Positions 38,497 through 46,686 of a DNA stretch of 59,371 nt are shown here, one piece after another. The position numbers and the translations under genes are program-made. Numbering within the stretch: the first letter of the stretch is position 1; each line of letters starts with the position of its first letter. The DNA is from Curtobacterium sp. HSID17257 (lineage in GTDB: Bacteria > Actinomycetota > Actinomycetes > Actinomycetales > Microbacteriaceae), in NCBI RefSeq assembly GCF_003989515.1, contig NZ_RBLU01000010.1, forward strand, positions 1 through 59,371. Reading direction: 5' to 3'. Under the pieces are notes generated by a model that was not told where the DNA came from, did no database searches, and saw only the letters and a program-made list of their open reading frames with translations.

Positions 38497-39098
38497 CGGG
38501 GCAGTGCCGCGCCGACGGCCTGATCGATCCGGACGCGATCCCCGGCGCGAACATCAAGCCCGAGCAGGTCGACGCGGCCGGGACCGCCTTCGCGACCGCC
38601 GGCACCGACGTGCAGACGCGTGGGGCGGAGGTGAAGACGGCGTGGGCCGGCCTCGGCGGGAGCTACACGACGCCGGACTCGGCCGAACTCCTCACCGTGA
38701 TGGACGGCGTCGAGACGGACACCGCTGCGCTGGCCGGGACCATGCAGAAGGTGTCGACCGCGATCAGCGACTACGCCACCGTCGTCGCCCCGATCGCACG
38801 TCGTCTCGTCGAGCTCAAGGCCGAGGCCGAGACCTTCGTGGCGAAGGCACTGCAGGGCAAGACCGTCGGCCCGTGGGACCCCGAGCACCCGGCGAACCAG
38901 GGGCCCGTCGGCCTGGTGCAGCACGTCGGCGAGATCCTCGACGACGTGCACCTGCGCTGGGACGAGTACACGCCCTACGTCGACGAGAACAACGAGCTGC
39001 TCACGAAGGTCGCCGAACAGGAGACGAAGCTCTCGCAGGCCTCGGCCGACTGCGTCAACGCGATCAACGGGCTCCGGACCGACATGTGCATCGCCTAG
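38493..39098 (+). CDS. N-terminal LXG/WXG-like export domain of a polymorphic toxin (ends at in-frame TAG)
   Basis: 201 residues, helical (about 1-150 a LXG-like bundle, then KVAEQETKLSQASADCVNAINGLRTDMCIA). The reading frame ends at TAG (39096-39098) and resumes in the same frame at the adjacent GTG (39099). In my recollection of actinobacterial homologues, the NxINxLRTDMC segment runs straight on into the next part (VQAVDYTTAV), so this is probably the front half of one broken toxin. It could instead be a natural two-gene arrangement or a read-through stop. Confidence 0.65.
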   Translation: MTGQCRADGLIDPDAIPGANIKPEQVDAAGTAFATAGTDVQTRGAEVKTAWAGLGGSYTTPDSAELLTVMDGVETDTAALAGTMQKVSTAISDYATVVAPIARRLVELKAEAETFVAKALQGKTVGPWDPEHPANQGPVGLVQHVGEILDDVHLRWDEYTPYVDENNELLTKVAEQETKLSQASADCVNAINGLRTDMCIA

Positions 39099-40538
39099 GT
39101 GCAGGCCGTCGACTACACGACCGCCGTCAAGGCGAACGAGCCGATGCCGTGGGGGAGCACCGGCCGCGGCGACCAGTCCTGCCAGGAGTCGTTCGACTCG
39201 GGTGTCGGCGACGCCGCCGTGGGGACCGTCGAGGGCCTCGGAGGGCTGATCGGCTACAACTCGCAGACCGGCGAGTGGGGCGACGGGGAGTGGGCCGGGC
39301 AGTCGTGGCTCGGGTTCGCCGAGTCGCTCGGTGCGCTCGCGCTGATGGGCAGCCCGCCGTTGATCCTCGCCGCCACACTGCCGCCGGGCGTCCTGCCCGA
39401 CGTGGTGCGCGAGACCGCGCAGGGCATCACGGCGAAGCAGCAGGCGATCGTCGAGGGCTTCGTCGGCTCGCCCGAGGACTGGCGGGACGACCCCGCGCAC
39501 GCCGCCGGTGGTGCCGCCTTCAACATCGGGACGCTCTTCATCCCGGGTGCCGGCGAGATCGGCGCCGGCGCGAAGGTCGCCGCCGTCGGCTCGCGCGTCG
39601 CGGCCATGGCGGCGGACGGCAGTCGGCTCGCGGCCTTCGGATCGAAGCTCGCAGCGGCCGGGACGACGATGGTCCGGGTCGGGGACGCCCTGTCGGCGAT
39701 CCCCGGTCGGGCGCTCGACGGCCTCGGGGACCTGGTGTCGCGCGGGCGGGGGAGTTTCGCGGACGCGCTCAGGGGGCTCGGGGACAACATCCCGACGGTC
39801 AAGGTCAGCGTGGAGCACGCGATGGCGACGCCGGACGGGTTCGGCGTCGGGCTCGGTCGGCCGCACATCGCGGTGGGGCACCCGGAGCCGGGGTCGCACT
39901 GGTTGCACTCGGTGGCGGATCGTGTGGAGGGCGGGGGATCGCGGACGCCGGATGAAGGTGGTCACCCGGTCGGACACGATTCGTCGCTGCCGGCTGAGGG
40001 AGGGCGTTCCGAGGCGAGTTCGATCGACGGGACGAGTCCACGGACTCTCGAGAGACGGCCGGTCGACGTGGTCGATTCGGGTGGCATTCCGGTGCAGATC
40101 CATGACACTCATCTGTCCCAGGCGTTCCTCGACAATGGCGGACTCCGCGGTCAGGAGGGGATCCGGGATGCACACACATTGCGCGATCACTTCGACGGCC
40201 AGCATGGTCCGAAGACCGATGAGGAGATCGCAAGTCGCGAGCCGGCTCCCAGCTCCGGCAGCAGTGCCTTCCGTCTGGCAGAGGATGATCTGAACCGGCT
40301 GATCGGCCGAGCGATCGACAGTCGGGCTCATGACATCCGCGCCTGGTTGGACATGGAGCCGAAGCCGAAGCCGAGGGTCTTCACGATCAGGGCCGAGTTC
40401 AGTGAGACGATCGGCAGACGGTTCCATGAAGGCGTGTTCACAGACGAGAAGCAGATGTGGATGCAGCTCCTGTGGGACAAGAACAGCCCGGGCGGTTACG
40501 TCGTTCGTACCGCGTACCCGACGCGCTTTGGAGAGTGA
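39099..40538 (+). CDS. Polymorphic toxin body with C-terminal RNase A-like (CdiA-CT) domain
   Basis: 479 residues, in frame with and directly after the export-domain stop; no Shine-Dalgarno precedes its GTG. Residues 1-130: MPWGSTGRGDQSCQES and a Gly/Leu-rich hydrophobic segment. About 140-215: Ala/Gly repeats (AKVAAVGSRVAAMAADGSRL). The last 130 residues fit the bacterial RNase A-like toxin domain of CdiA tips: early His residues (IHDTHLSQAFLD, AHTLRDHFD), SSAFRLAEDDLNRLIGRAID, IRAWLD, and a terminal GGYVVRTAYPT. GC drops from about 70 percent to near 58 within this last part, the mark of a swapped toxin tip. Predicted to cut RNA in target cells. Confidence 0.65.
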   Translation: MQAVDYTTAVKANEPMPWGSTGRGDQSCQESFDSGVGDAAVGTVEGLGGLIGYNSQTGEWGDGEWAGQSWLGFAESLGALALMGSPPLILAATLPPGVLPDVVRETAQGITAKQQAIVEGFVGSPEDWRDDPAHAAGGAAFNIGTLFIPGAGEIGAGAKVAAVGSRVAAMAADGSRLAAFGSKLAAAGTTMVRVGDALSAIPGRALDGLGDLVSRGRGSFADALRGLGDNIPTVKVSVEHAMATPDGFGVGLGRPHIAVGHPEPGSHWLHSVADRVEGGGSRTPDEGGHPVGHDSSLPAEGGRSEASSIDGTSPRTLERRPVDVVDSGGIPVQIHDTHLSQAFLDNGGLRGQEGIRDAHTLRDHFDGQHGPKTDEEIASREPAPSSGSSAFRLAEDDLNRLIGRAIDSRAHDIRAWLDMEPKPKPRVFTIRAEFSETIGRRFHEGVFTDEKQMWMQLLWDKNSPGGYVVRTAYPTRFGE

Positions 40539-40539
40539 G

Positions 40540-40893
40540 ATGCCACGGATCGACGACATCAGTTACGCAAATCATGACAGTCTTCTTCCACTGCTCGGTG
40601 GATTCATCGAGAACCTCTTCCCGTACTGGTGGGATGACTACTCGTCCGTCGCCGACTACCTCGACTTCTACCTCGACGGGTTCTCCCCTGAGGAGATCGC
40701 CGCCATGGCCCATGAGTACCGTCTGCTCGAGATCGACCACGTTCGAGATGAGGAAGTCAACGCTTTCCTCCGGCGCATGAACGCGAACTACTCGAACGAT
40801 CGAGGGCCGAGCGGTGGGCGGGAGATGCTCGCCGAGATCGGCGAACGGCTGGGGCAACTCGAGCGCGGTGCGATTCCGAAGCACTTCAACTGA
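40540..40893 (+). CDS. Putative cognate immunity protein (CdiI type)
   Basis: 117 residues, acidic, starting 1 bp after the toxin stop. Aromatic-rich N-terminus (GGFIENLFPYWWDDYSSVADYLDFYLDGFS) followed by helices (PEEIAAMAHEYRLLE) recalls the contact-dependent-inhibition immunity family, in which a Tyr/Asp-rich face covers the toxin site. Local GC is about 47-60 percent, far below the chromosome, matching the toxin tip. GGAGAG lies just before the ATG at 40540. Position makes it the direct immunity candidate. Confidence 0.7.
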   Translation: MPRIDDISYANHDSLLPLLGGFIENLFPYWWDDYSSVADYLDFYLDGFSPEEIAAMAHEYRLLEIDHVRDEEVNAFLRRMNANYSNDRGPSGGREMLAEIGERLGQLERGAIPKHFN

Positions 40894-40944
40894 CGCAGGC
40901 CGCGAAGCCTGCCCGGGTCAGCTGAGTGCCGAAGGAAGGTGACT

Positions 40945-41433
40945 GTGGTGATCGACGTCAGTGATTGACTGCTCGTCGCAGAATGGGATGCTCGAGCTGA
41001 ATCAGCTGATGCCATAGCCGCTCGCATCGTCCAGACTTCGGCCGCGGTGCTCGAGGCATTTCCCTCCTTCAACGACAAGTGGACTGTTCACGACCGAACG
41101 ATCTCCGGTGCGCATGCACGATCCTGGGGAGGGGTGATCGCCGCCTCGCCCTACCGGGTCGATGGCGTGGCGGAACCCGCTCGTGGATCTGCCCTCTCCT
41201 TGCTCTCCGAGTTCGAGAGTGGGGCTTTCCTCCGGGCTGCGATCACAGCTGGTGCCGCTTTCCAGACCAGGGTGCACAAGCCCAATGAGTTCGCTCTTGA
41301 CTTCGTGGCGGATCCGTTCGGCGCTCCGATCGAGGTCGATCTGCCAGAGCGAGCCCGACAACGGTTCGGGCAACTCGGCGCTGAGATCCAGCGCATCTGG
41401 GCCGCTGGGGACCTCCGTGTCGAACATGGATGA
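40945..41433 (+). pseudogene. Broken immunity-like gene with in-frame TGA
   Basis: A GTG (40945 or 40948) with GGAAGG 6 nt upstream opens VIDVSD and then meets TGA (40966-40968). The same frame continues LLVAEWDARAESADAIAARIV and runs to 41433. The WDxRxESAxxxAxRI pattern weakly recalls Imm52-type immunity proteins, and continuity over the stop suggests one gene cut by a nonsense change. The downstream part alone (from GTG 41047, 128 residues) would lack this conserved start. Low GC as in its neighbours. Confidence 0.5.
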
Positions 41434-41478
41434 GTCGCCGGCCAGCGTGTGACCGATGTCGGAAGCAGGAGGATGAGC

Positions 41479-41808
41479 ATGGATCCTCGGAGATTGACCG
41501 GTGCGGAGGCGAAGCGCGGAGCGCCCGCCCTGTGGAATCTCCTGAACGCTGTTTTTCACGCTGACTGGCGCGACGACTTCGACAGCGCTCGCAAGGCTCT
41601 GGAAGCGGACCTGTCGCGTTACGGAAATCCAGACAGGCAGTTGGTGCACGAGGAAGCCGCAGAATGGCTCGCGAATGATGTGACTGACTCGCAGGTCGAG
41701 CACTTCCTCGAGTTGTCGGGAGCGGACCTCTGGATCGAGTCAGAGCTGCACATGAGTGGACGCGCGTTCGCGCGCCTGATCTTCGACCTGACGGAAGATG
41801 CCGCTTGA
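41479..41808 (+). CDS. CdiI-type immunity protein
   Basis: 109 residues. LWNLLNAVFHADWRDDFDSARKALEADL (about residues 18-45) followed by HEEAAEWLAND, FLELSGADLWIESE and a C-terminal LIFDL matches the contact-dependent growth inhibition immunity family (aromatic/HxDW motif, then acidic helices). Start: ATG at 41479 with AGGAGG 6 nt upstream; an ATG at 41473 is too close to that site. Third small gene of the immunity array; probably an orphan against another toxin tip. Confidence 0.7.
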   Translation: MDPRRLTGAEAKRGAPALWNLLNAVFHADWRDDFDSARKALEADLSRYGNPDRQLVHEEAAEWLANDVTDSQVEHFLELSGADLWIESELHMSGRAFARLIFDLTEDAA

Positions 41809-41961
41809 TCGATCGGACGGGCCCGGCGGCTCACGATCGGGGACCATCTCGAGGTGGTGGGTGCGGCGACGGTGACGGCCCTCGCCGACCTCGTCACCAC
41901 CATCGTCGGAGCATCCGAAGCACTGAAACGTCCCGGCGTCGATGAAGGTCCTGAGTCCGCA

Positions 41962-42010
41962 CGGACGGGAGGCGCGGTGCGGGTCCGACCCGCACCGCGC
42001 CTCCCGTCCG
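41962..42010. terminator. 23-bp perfect stem, repeat family 1
   Basis: Left arm CGGACGGGAGGCGCGGTGCG then GGT; loop CCG; exact complement to 42010. Lies between the convergent ends of the CdiI-type gene and the aldo/keto reductase gene, at the right edge of the toxin locus. Confidence 0.75.
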
Positions 42011-42027
42011 ACGGTCGTGTCAGCGGC

Positions 42028-42999
42028 TCACCAGGCGTAGTCCTCCGGCGAGGTCTCGTGCCCCGGGAAGATCTCGTCGAGGCGCGCCAGCGCCGCCTCG
42101 TCGAGACGGATGTCGACGGCGCGGACCGCGGACTCCCACTGCTCCGTGGTGCGCGGGCCGGTGATCGGGGCGGTCACGCCGGGCTGGTGCAGCAGCCAGG
42201 CCAGGGCGAGCTCGCCCGGGGTGTGGCCGAGCTCCTTCGCGAAGGACTCGTACGCGGTGAGCTGGTCGCGGTGGCCCTCGACGTACTCGGCGCTGCGGCC
42301 GGAGACGCGCCGGGACCCGTTCTCGGTCTTCTCGATGACGCCACCGAGCAGGCCGCCCTGCAGCGGCGACCACGGGATGACGCCGAGGCCGTACTCGCGG
42401 GCAGCGGGCAGGACCTCGCGCTCGACGTCGCGCACGACGAGGTTGTAGATCGACTGCTCGCTGACCAGGCCGAGGGACCCCCGACGGGCGGCCGCTTCCT
42501 GCGCCTGGGCGATGTGCCACCCGGCGAAGTTCGAGGACCCGACGTAGAGGACCTTGCCCTGCTGCACCGCGACGTCGATCGCCTGCCAGATCTCGTCCCA
42601 GGGGGTCGCCCGGTCGACGTGGTGGAACTGGTACAGGTCGACGTGGTCGGTCTGCAGCCGGCGGAGGCTGGCGTCGAGCGACTGCCGGATGTTCAGCGCG
42701 CTGAGCTTGCCGCCGTTCGGCCAGTCGGTCATCTCGCCGTAGACCTTCGTGGCGAGCACGGTCTTCTCGCGCCGGCCGCCGCCCTTCGCGAACCAGCGGC
42801 CGATGATCTCCTCGGTGGCGCCCTTGCCCACCGAGCCGCCGTAGCCGTTGGCGGTGTCGAAGAAGTTCACGCCGAGCTCGTGCGCCCGGTCCATGATCGC
42901 GTGCGAGTCGTCCTCGCTGGTCTCCGGGCCGAAGTTCATCGTGCCGAGCACCGCCCGTGACACCGACAGCCCTGTCCGTCCGAGGTGTGTGTAGTCCAT
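42028..42999 (-). CDS. Aldo/keto reductase
   Basis: 323-residue NADPH-dependent TIM-barrel oxidoreductase. Catalytic tetrad visible: Asp in FFDTANGYGG (about residue 48) with Tyr at about 53, Lys in VLATKVYG (about 85) and His in YQFHHVD (about 124). The C-terminal NADP motif ITGPRTTEQWESAV is present. Closest in style to MgrA/YghZ-like and actinobacterial AKR11/12 enzymes acting on small aldehydes; substrate unknown. A TAGACC box 6 nt before the ATG suggests a leaderless start, though its last base is off-consensus. Confidence 0.88.
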   Translation of the reverse strand: MDYTHLGRTGLSVSRAVLGTMNFGPETSEDDSHAIMDRAHELGVNFFDTANGYGGSVGKGATEEIIGRWFAKGGGRREKTVLATKVYGEMTDWPNGGKLSALNIRQSLDASLRRLQTDHVDLYQFHHVDRATPWDEIWQAIDVAVQQGKVLYVGSSNFAGWHIAQAQEAAARRGSLGLVSEQSIYNLVVRDVEREVLPAAREYGLGVIPWSPLQGGLLGGVIEKTENGSRRVSGRSAEYVEGHRDQLTAYESFAKELGHTPGELALAWLLHQPGVTAPITGPRTTEQWESAVRAVDIRLDEAALARLDEIFPGHETSPEDYAW

Positions 43000-43129
43000 G
43001 ACCCCGGTCTACGCCCGACCCGGTGTGCGGACCAGGCCCTGCGGGTACCGGTCATGCGCCCGGCGTAGAAGGGAGTGGCCCGCTCTCCACGGCGAGCGGT
43101 CGACACACCCCGGACGGAAGGACGCACCC

Positions 43130-43522
43130 ATGCCCGCGAAGGACGAGATCCCCAGCACCCTGCAGCGGTCGCCGAAGCACGCGCAGGACATCTTCACCGA
43201 GACGCTCGACTCGGCCAACGAGACGTACGGACCGGGGGAGCGCGCACACCGCACGGCGTACGCCGCGGTGAAGCACGAGTACGAGAAGGTCGGCGACCAC
43301 TGGGAGGAGAAGGACTCGTCCGGCCCGTCGGACGACGGCGCAGCGGGCACGCGCGGTTCCGGGGAGACCCAAGGCGGCGTCGACGCGAACGCCACGAAGG
43401 CGCATCTCATGGAGGTCGCGAAGCGCCTCGACGTCAGCGGGCGCTCGACGATGGACAAGGACGAACTCGTGCAGGCGATCAAGCGCGCGAACGACCGTGC
43501 GACGGCGGCCGCGCGGAAGTGA
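43130..43522 (+). CDS. ChaB domain protein with C-terminal Rho-N/SAP-like domain
   Basis: 130 residues. Residues 1-60 are a ChaB domain (PSTLQRSPKHAQDIFTETLD, AHRTAYAAVKHEYEK). After an acidic linker, residues about 85-120 (ATKAHLMEVAKRLDVSGRSTMDKDELVQAI) form a Rho-N/SAP-like helical motif that often binds nucleic acid. ChaB was first named as a cation-transport regulator, but its actual role is unclear. ATG with GGAAGG 8 nt upstream. Confidence 0.85.
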   Translation: MPAKDEIPSTLQRSPKHAQDIFTETLDSANETYGPGERAHRTAYAAVKHEYEKVGDHWEEKDSSGPSDDGAAGTRGSGETQGGVDANATKAHLMEVAKRLDVSGRSTMDKDELVQAIKRANDRATAAARK

Positions 43523-43587
43523 GGACCGGCGGGCCACCTGGACGTCCCTGCATGCCCTGCCCGGCATGAGCGCCCCGCGGAGGGGAG

Positions 43588-43593
43588 TAGCGT
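43588..43593 (+). promoter_or_regulatory. Leaderless -10 box of the FabH-like gene
   Basis: TAGCGT, 7 nt, then GTG at 43601. This favours 43601 over the in-frame GTG at 43592, which overlaps the box. Confidence 0.55.
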
Positions 43594-43600
43594 GCCGCGG

Positions 43601-44569
43601 GTGAACACGCCAGCACTCCGTGGCAGCCGCATCCTCGGCTTCGGCCACCACCAGCCCGAACGGGTCCTCACCAACGACGAACTGTCGACCATGGTCGACA
43701 CGAACGACGAGTGGATCACCACCCGCACCGGCATCAGGACCCGCCGCATCGCCGGCGCCGTCGACAGCGTCGTGTCGATGGCGATCGAGGCCGGTCGGAT
43801 GGCGATCGCCGACGCCGGCCTCGAACCGTCCGACATCGGACTCGTGATCGTCGCCTCGACCACCCACCGCGAGCGGTCGCCCTACACCGCCGGTCGGGTC
43901 GCCGCGGCGCTCGGGATGGCGAACGGACCAGCGCCGATCGACATCAACACCGCGTGCAGCGGGTTCGAGTACGCGATGGCCCTCGCCGACCAGTCGATCC
44001 GCGTCGGCGCCTCGGACACCGCACTCGTGATCGGGTCCGAGACGCTGTCGAGCATCGCCGACTGGACGGACCGGTCGACCTGCGTGCTCGTGGGTGACGG
44101 GGCCGGAGCGGTCGTGATCGGCGCCTCGGAGACCGCGGAGATCGGTCCCGTGTCGTGGGGGAGCGTGCCGCACCTGAACGAGGCCGTCCTGGTCACGCGG
44201 GACCCCGAGTACTTCACCCAGCAGGGCCGGTCGATCTACCGGTGGGCGATCACCGAGGCCGAGGGCCACGCACGCAAGGTGGTCGACGCGGCCGGGGTGA
44301 CCCTCGACGACATCGCGGTGTTCGCCTTCCACCAGGCGAACCTGCGCATCATCGAGCCCCTCGCCGCGGCGCTGGGCGGAGCGGACAAGTACGTCGTGCG
44401 CGACGTGGTCGAGTCGGGCAACACCTCGGCCGCGAGCGTGCCCCTCGGACTGTCCAAGGCCTGGCACCGGGGGGAGCTGCCGGAGGACGCGCTCGCCCTG
44501 CTGTTCGGCTTCGGGGGCGGCTTCGCGCACGCCGGACAGGTGGTGCGGACGCCGAAGCGGCGCGCGTGA
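43601..44569 (+). CDS. 3-oxoacyl-ACP synthase III family (FabH-like)
   Basis: 322-residue KAS III enzyme. Catalytic triad: Cys in NTACSGFEYA (about residue 110), His in FAFHQANLRI (about 244) and Asn in ESGNTSAAS (about 274). The opening RILGFGHHQPERVLTNDEL and TRTGIRTRRIA fit FabH. It condenses a primer acyl-CoA with malonyl-ACP. It stands alone rather than in a fab operon, so it may be a secondary KAS III for special primers rather than the housekeeping FabH. Leaderless GTG start. Confidence 0.88.
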   Translation: MNTPALRGSRILGFGHHQPERVLTNDELSTMVDTNDEWITTRTGIRTRRIAGAVDSVVSMAIEAGRMAIADAGLEPSDIGLVIVASTTHRERSPYTAGRVAAALGMANGPAPIDINTACSGFEYAMALADQSIRVGASDTALVIGSETLSSIADWTDRSTCVLVGDGAGAVVIGASETAEIGPVSWGSVPHLNEAVLVTRDPEYFTQQGRSIYRWAITEAEGHARKVVDAAGVTLDDIAVFAFHQANLRIIEPLAAALGGADKYVVRDVVESGNTSAASVPLGLSKAWHRGELPEDALALLFGFGGGFAHAGQVVRTPKRRA

Positions 44570-44583
44570 CCTCGTGAGCCGAT

Positions 44584-44646
44584 GACGGACGGGAGGCGCG
44601 GTGCCAGCTGGCACCGCGCCTCCCGTCCGTCGACGTGATCACGTCG
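44584..44646. terminator. 48-nt perfect palindrome of repeat family 1 plus adjoining 16-nt palindrome
   Basis: 44584-44631 is self-complementary throughout (left half begins GACGGACGGGAGGCGCGG). It is followed at once by CGACGTGATCACGTCG (44631-44646), a second perfect palindrome. Both lie between the convergent FabH-like and 44656-45576 genes. Confidence 0.75.
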
Positions 44647-44655
44647 TCACGTGCC

Positions 44656-45576
44656 TCAGTCGCGTTCCTCGCGGTGCGGGGTGTCCGCCCACAGGTCGTC
44701 GTCGGCCCGGCTCTTCCGGCGCCACGGCAGCGCGCGACGCTCGTGGTCGTCCGATCGCTCGTCCAGCGCGCCCGTCGCCTTGGCGGCGCGGCCGCGCTCA
44801 TTCGTCGGCTTCGCCTCGAGCACGATGGTGAAGTGCCGCGGGGGCAGGCCGAAGCCCTCGCGGGAGGCCTGGACGACCTTCTTGCCCAAGGCGTGGTTGC
44901 CGAGCCCCCCGACCGCTGCACCGATGCCGAACGGGAGCGCACGACCGAGGACCGATGCACCCTGCCGCGCGGCGAACCGCTTGATGAACTGGTCGCGGAC
45001 CTTGCCGCCGATGCCGCTCACGACCTGCTTCGGCAGCGAGGCCGTCACCATCTCGCCCCAGAACGCCGAACGAGCCTGGCCGCCGGCGGCCTGACCGGCG
45101 AGCTGCTTGACGAGCTGCGTGCCGGGAGCGCCGAGGATGAGGGCCATCACGAGGGTGCGGGAGCGCTCGGGGTCCTCGAGGGCGATGCCGTGCACCTCCG
45201 TCACCGACTGTGCGAAGAGGGCGGTGGCCTCGAGGAAGCCGACGGTCTCGGCACCGCTCAGTCCGAGGGCCGCAGCCATGCCGACGCCGGGGATGACCGC
45301 ACTCGCGCCGACGGCAGCGCCGCCGGTCGTGACCGCCGCCAGGTACTGCCGCTCGAGGATCTGGATGACCTCGGCCGGACTCGCGTTCGGGTGACGTCGT
45401 CGGATCGAGTTCACGTGCGCGACCACCACCGGGCGCTGCACCGCGATCACGCGGTCGAGCATCTTCGCCCACCCCTTCGGGCTGTCGGGCGTCGGGGTCC
45501 GGTCGTCGCGGGTGTCGGACTGGACCGGGGCGGGCGGCATCGGCTGGATCGCCCCGTCGTTGTGCTGTCGGGCCAT
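44656..45576 (-). CDS. Conserved actinobacterial protein with a Gly/Ala-rich hydrophobic domain
   Basis: 306 residues, function unknown. After a disordered 45 residues, helices around residues 75-125 (AAVTTGGAAVGASAVIPGVGMAAALGLSGAETVGFLEATALFA) form two hydrophobic hairpins resembling EcsC or DUF697-like membrane-associated domains. A second Gly-rich segment (ALPFGIGAAVGGLGNHALGKKVV, about 225-247) follows; the tail is charged. ATG lies 7 nt after TACCGT: leaderless. Confidence 0.7.
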   Translation of the reverse strand: MARQHNDGAIQPMPPAPVQSDTRDDRTPTPDSPKGWAKMLDRVIAVQRPVVVAHVNSIRRRHPNASPAEVIQILERQYLAAVTTGGAAVGASAVIPGVGMAAALGLSGAETVGFLEATALFAQSVTEVHGIALEDPERSRTLVMALILGAPGTQLVKQLAGQAAGGQARSAFWGEMVTASLPKQVVSGIGGKVRDQFIKRFAARQGASVLGRALPFGIGAAVGGLGNHALGKKVVQASREGFGLPPRHFTIVLEAKPTNERGRAAKATGALDERSDDHERRALPWRRKSRADDDLWADTPHREERD

Positions 45577-45583
45577 GACGATG

Positions 45584-45589
45584 ACGGTA
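45584..45589 (-). promoter_or_regulatory. Leaderless -10 box of the 44656-45576 gene
   Basis: Minus-strand TACCGT, 7 nt, ATG at 45576. Confidence 0.5.
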
Positions 45590-45648
45590 CGCCCGGGCGG
45601 TGGGAGCTCCGCTCGCGCGGGTCGCCGCGCGCGTCGACCTGGCGGAGA

Positions 45649-46587
45649 TCACCGGCACGGGATGCCCGCTCGGAGGAGCTTCGCACGGAGTCGCTCGGGC
45701 TCCACCAGGTCGGCCCAGACGACCCGGACGACGGTCCTGACCTCGGGGAACGAGCGGACGAAGTCCTCGCGCTGCTTCTCGTGCCAGTGCGCGGCAGCGG
45801 CCTCCGGACCCTCGCCGTACTTCCCCCGCCCGTCCACCTCGACCACGACACCCTGGTCGGGGAACCAGAAGTCGACCACTGCGGTCCGCTCGCCCGTGCG
45901 CGTGAAGACGTGCTGCTGGACGGGCTCCGGCGCTCCCAGCTGTCGGAAGCGCACCCGGCACACCGACTCCGCCGGTGAGTCCGTCAGCGCCGACCCCATC
46001 CCGAGTGCGATCGCCGCCTTGTCGTGCGCAGTGGCAGACGCCCCGGCTGCCTCCGAGAGCATCGTCGGGAGCAGCTGACGGCCGTGCAACGCGGCGTCGA
46101 TGATCGGGAGCGCGGTACAGAGCGGTTCGGTCGCGGCAACATCGACCAGGACGTCGACGAGCGGTTCGACGGTCACGCCGGCGAACATCGACGGGCTGTA
46201 CGGCGGCGTGCCGGCCCACCTTCCGCGAGGTGCTCGCGCGACGACCGGACGGGTCCGCAGGTACGCGGTGGTCTCGACGCGAGACCGCCGTGGGTCCCGC
46301 AACTCCACGCGGTCCGGTGGGGCACCGACGAGGGGGAGCCCGTAGGCGAGTGCGGCGCTGCGGTGAGCGAGCAGTCTCGGGGGACGGATGCGGTGCGCGG
46401 TGGCGCGCACCAGTGGGAGGTGGTGTTCCTCCGGCATGAGCTCGGTGATCGCTGATGGATCAACCAGGACGCCGGGACGGATCGGCCGGAGCTCGCCACG
46501 CTGTGCACGACGTTGCAGTGCGCGGCGCTCTGCGGAGGTGAAGTGACTCGTCCGGATCAGCGGGACGGCGAGGACTCGTTCGTGCAT
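45649..46587 (-). CDS. AbiEi-like / DUF559-type endonuclease-fold protein
   Basis: 312 residues. N-terminus (ERRALQRRAQRGELRPIRPGVLVDP) resembles the winged helix of AbiEi-type antitoxin proteins. The C-terminal third has a restriction-endonuclease-like core: VVDFWFPDQGVVVEVDGRGKY (about residues 240-260) supplies Asp and Glu-x-Asp residues as in DUF559/Vsr-like folds, with HWHEKQREDFVRSF after it. Actinobacterial genomes carry many such orphan proteins; function unproven, no partner toxin is adjacent. Moderately sure of the fold. Confidence 0.7.
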   Translation of the reverse strand: MHERVLAVPLIRTSHFTSAERRALQRRAQRGELRPIRPGVLVDPSAITELMPEEHHLPLVRATAHRIRPPRLLAHRSAALAYGLPLVGAPPDRVELRDPRRSRVETTAYLRTRPVVARAPRGRWAGTPPYSPSMFAGVTVEPLVDVLVDVAATEPLCTALPIIDAALHGRQLLPTMLSEAAGASATAHDKAAIALGMGSALTDSPAESVCRVRFRQLGAPEPVQQHVFTRTGERTAVVDFWFPDQGVVVEVDGRGKYGEGPEAAAAHWHEKQREDFVRSFPEVRTVVRVVWADLVEPERLRAKLLRAGIPCR

Positions 46588-46686
46588 GTCCGCCAGCCTC
46601 GCGTCCTCGACCGGGGCGATCGGCGGGGGCGAGTCGAACTGGGGATGGTGAGCTGCGCCTCCCGGCTGTGCAGGAGTGGCGGCGGC

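Noticed and set aside
41047-41433. 128-codon frame as a complete gene
   Set aside because: It starts inside a longer conserved-looking frame and has no ribosome site; treated as the distal part of a broken gene.
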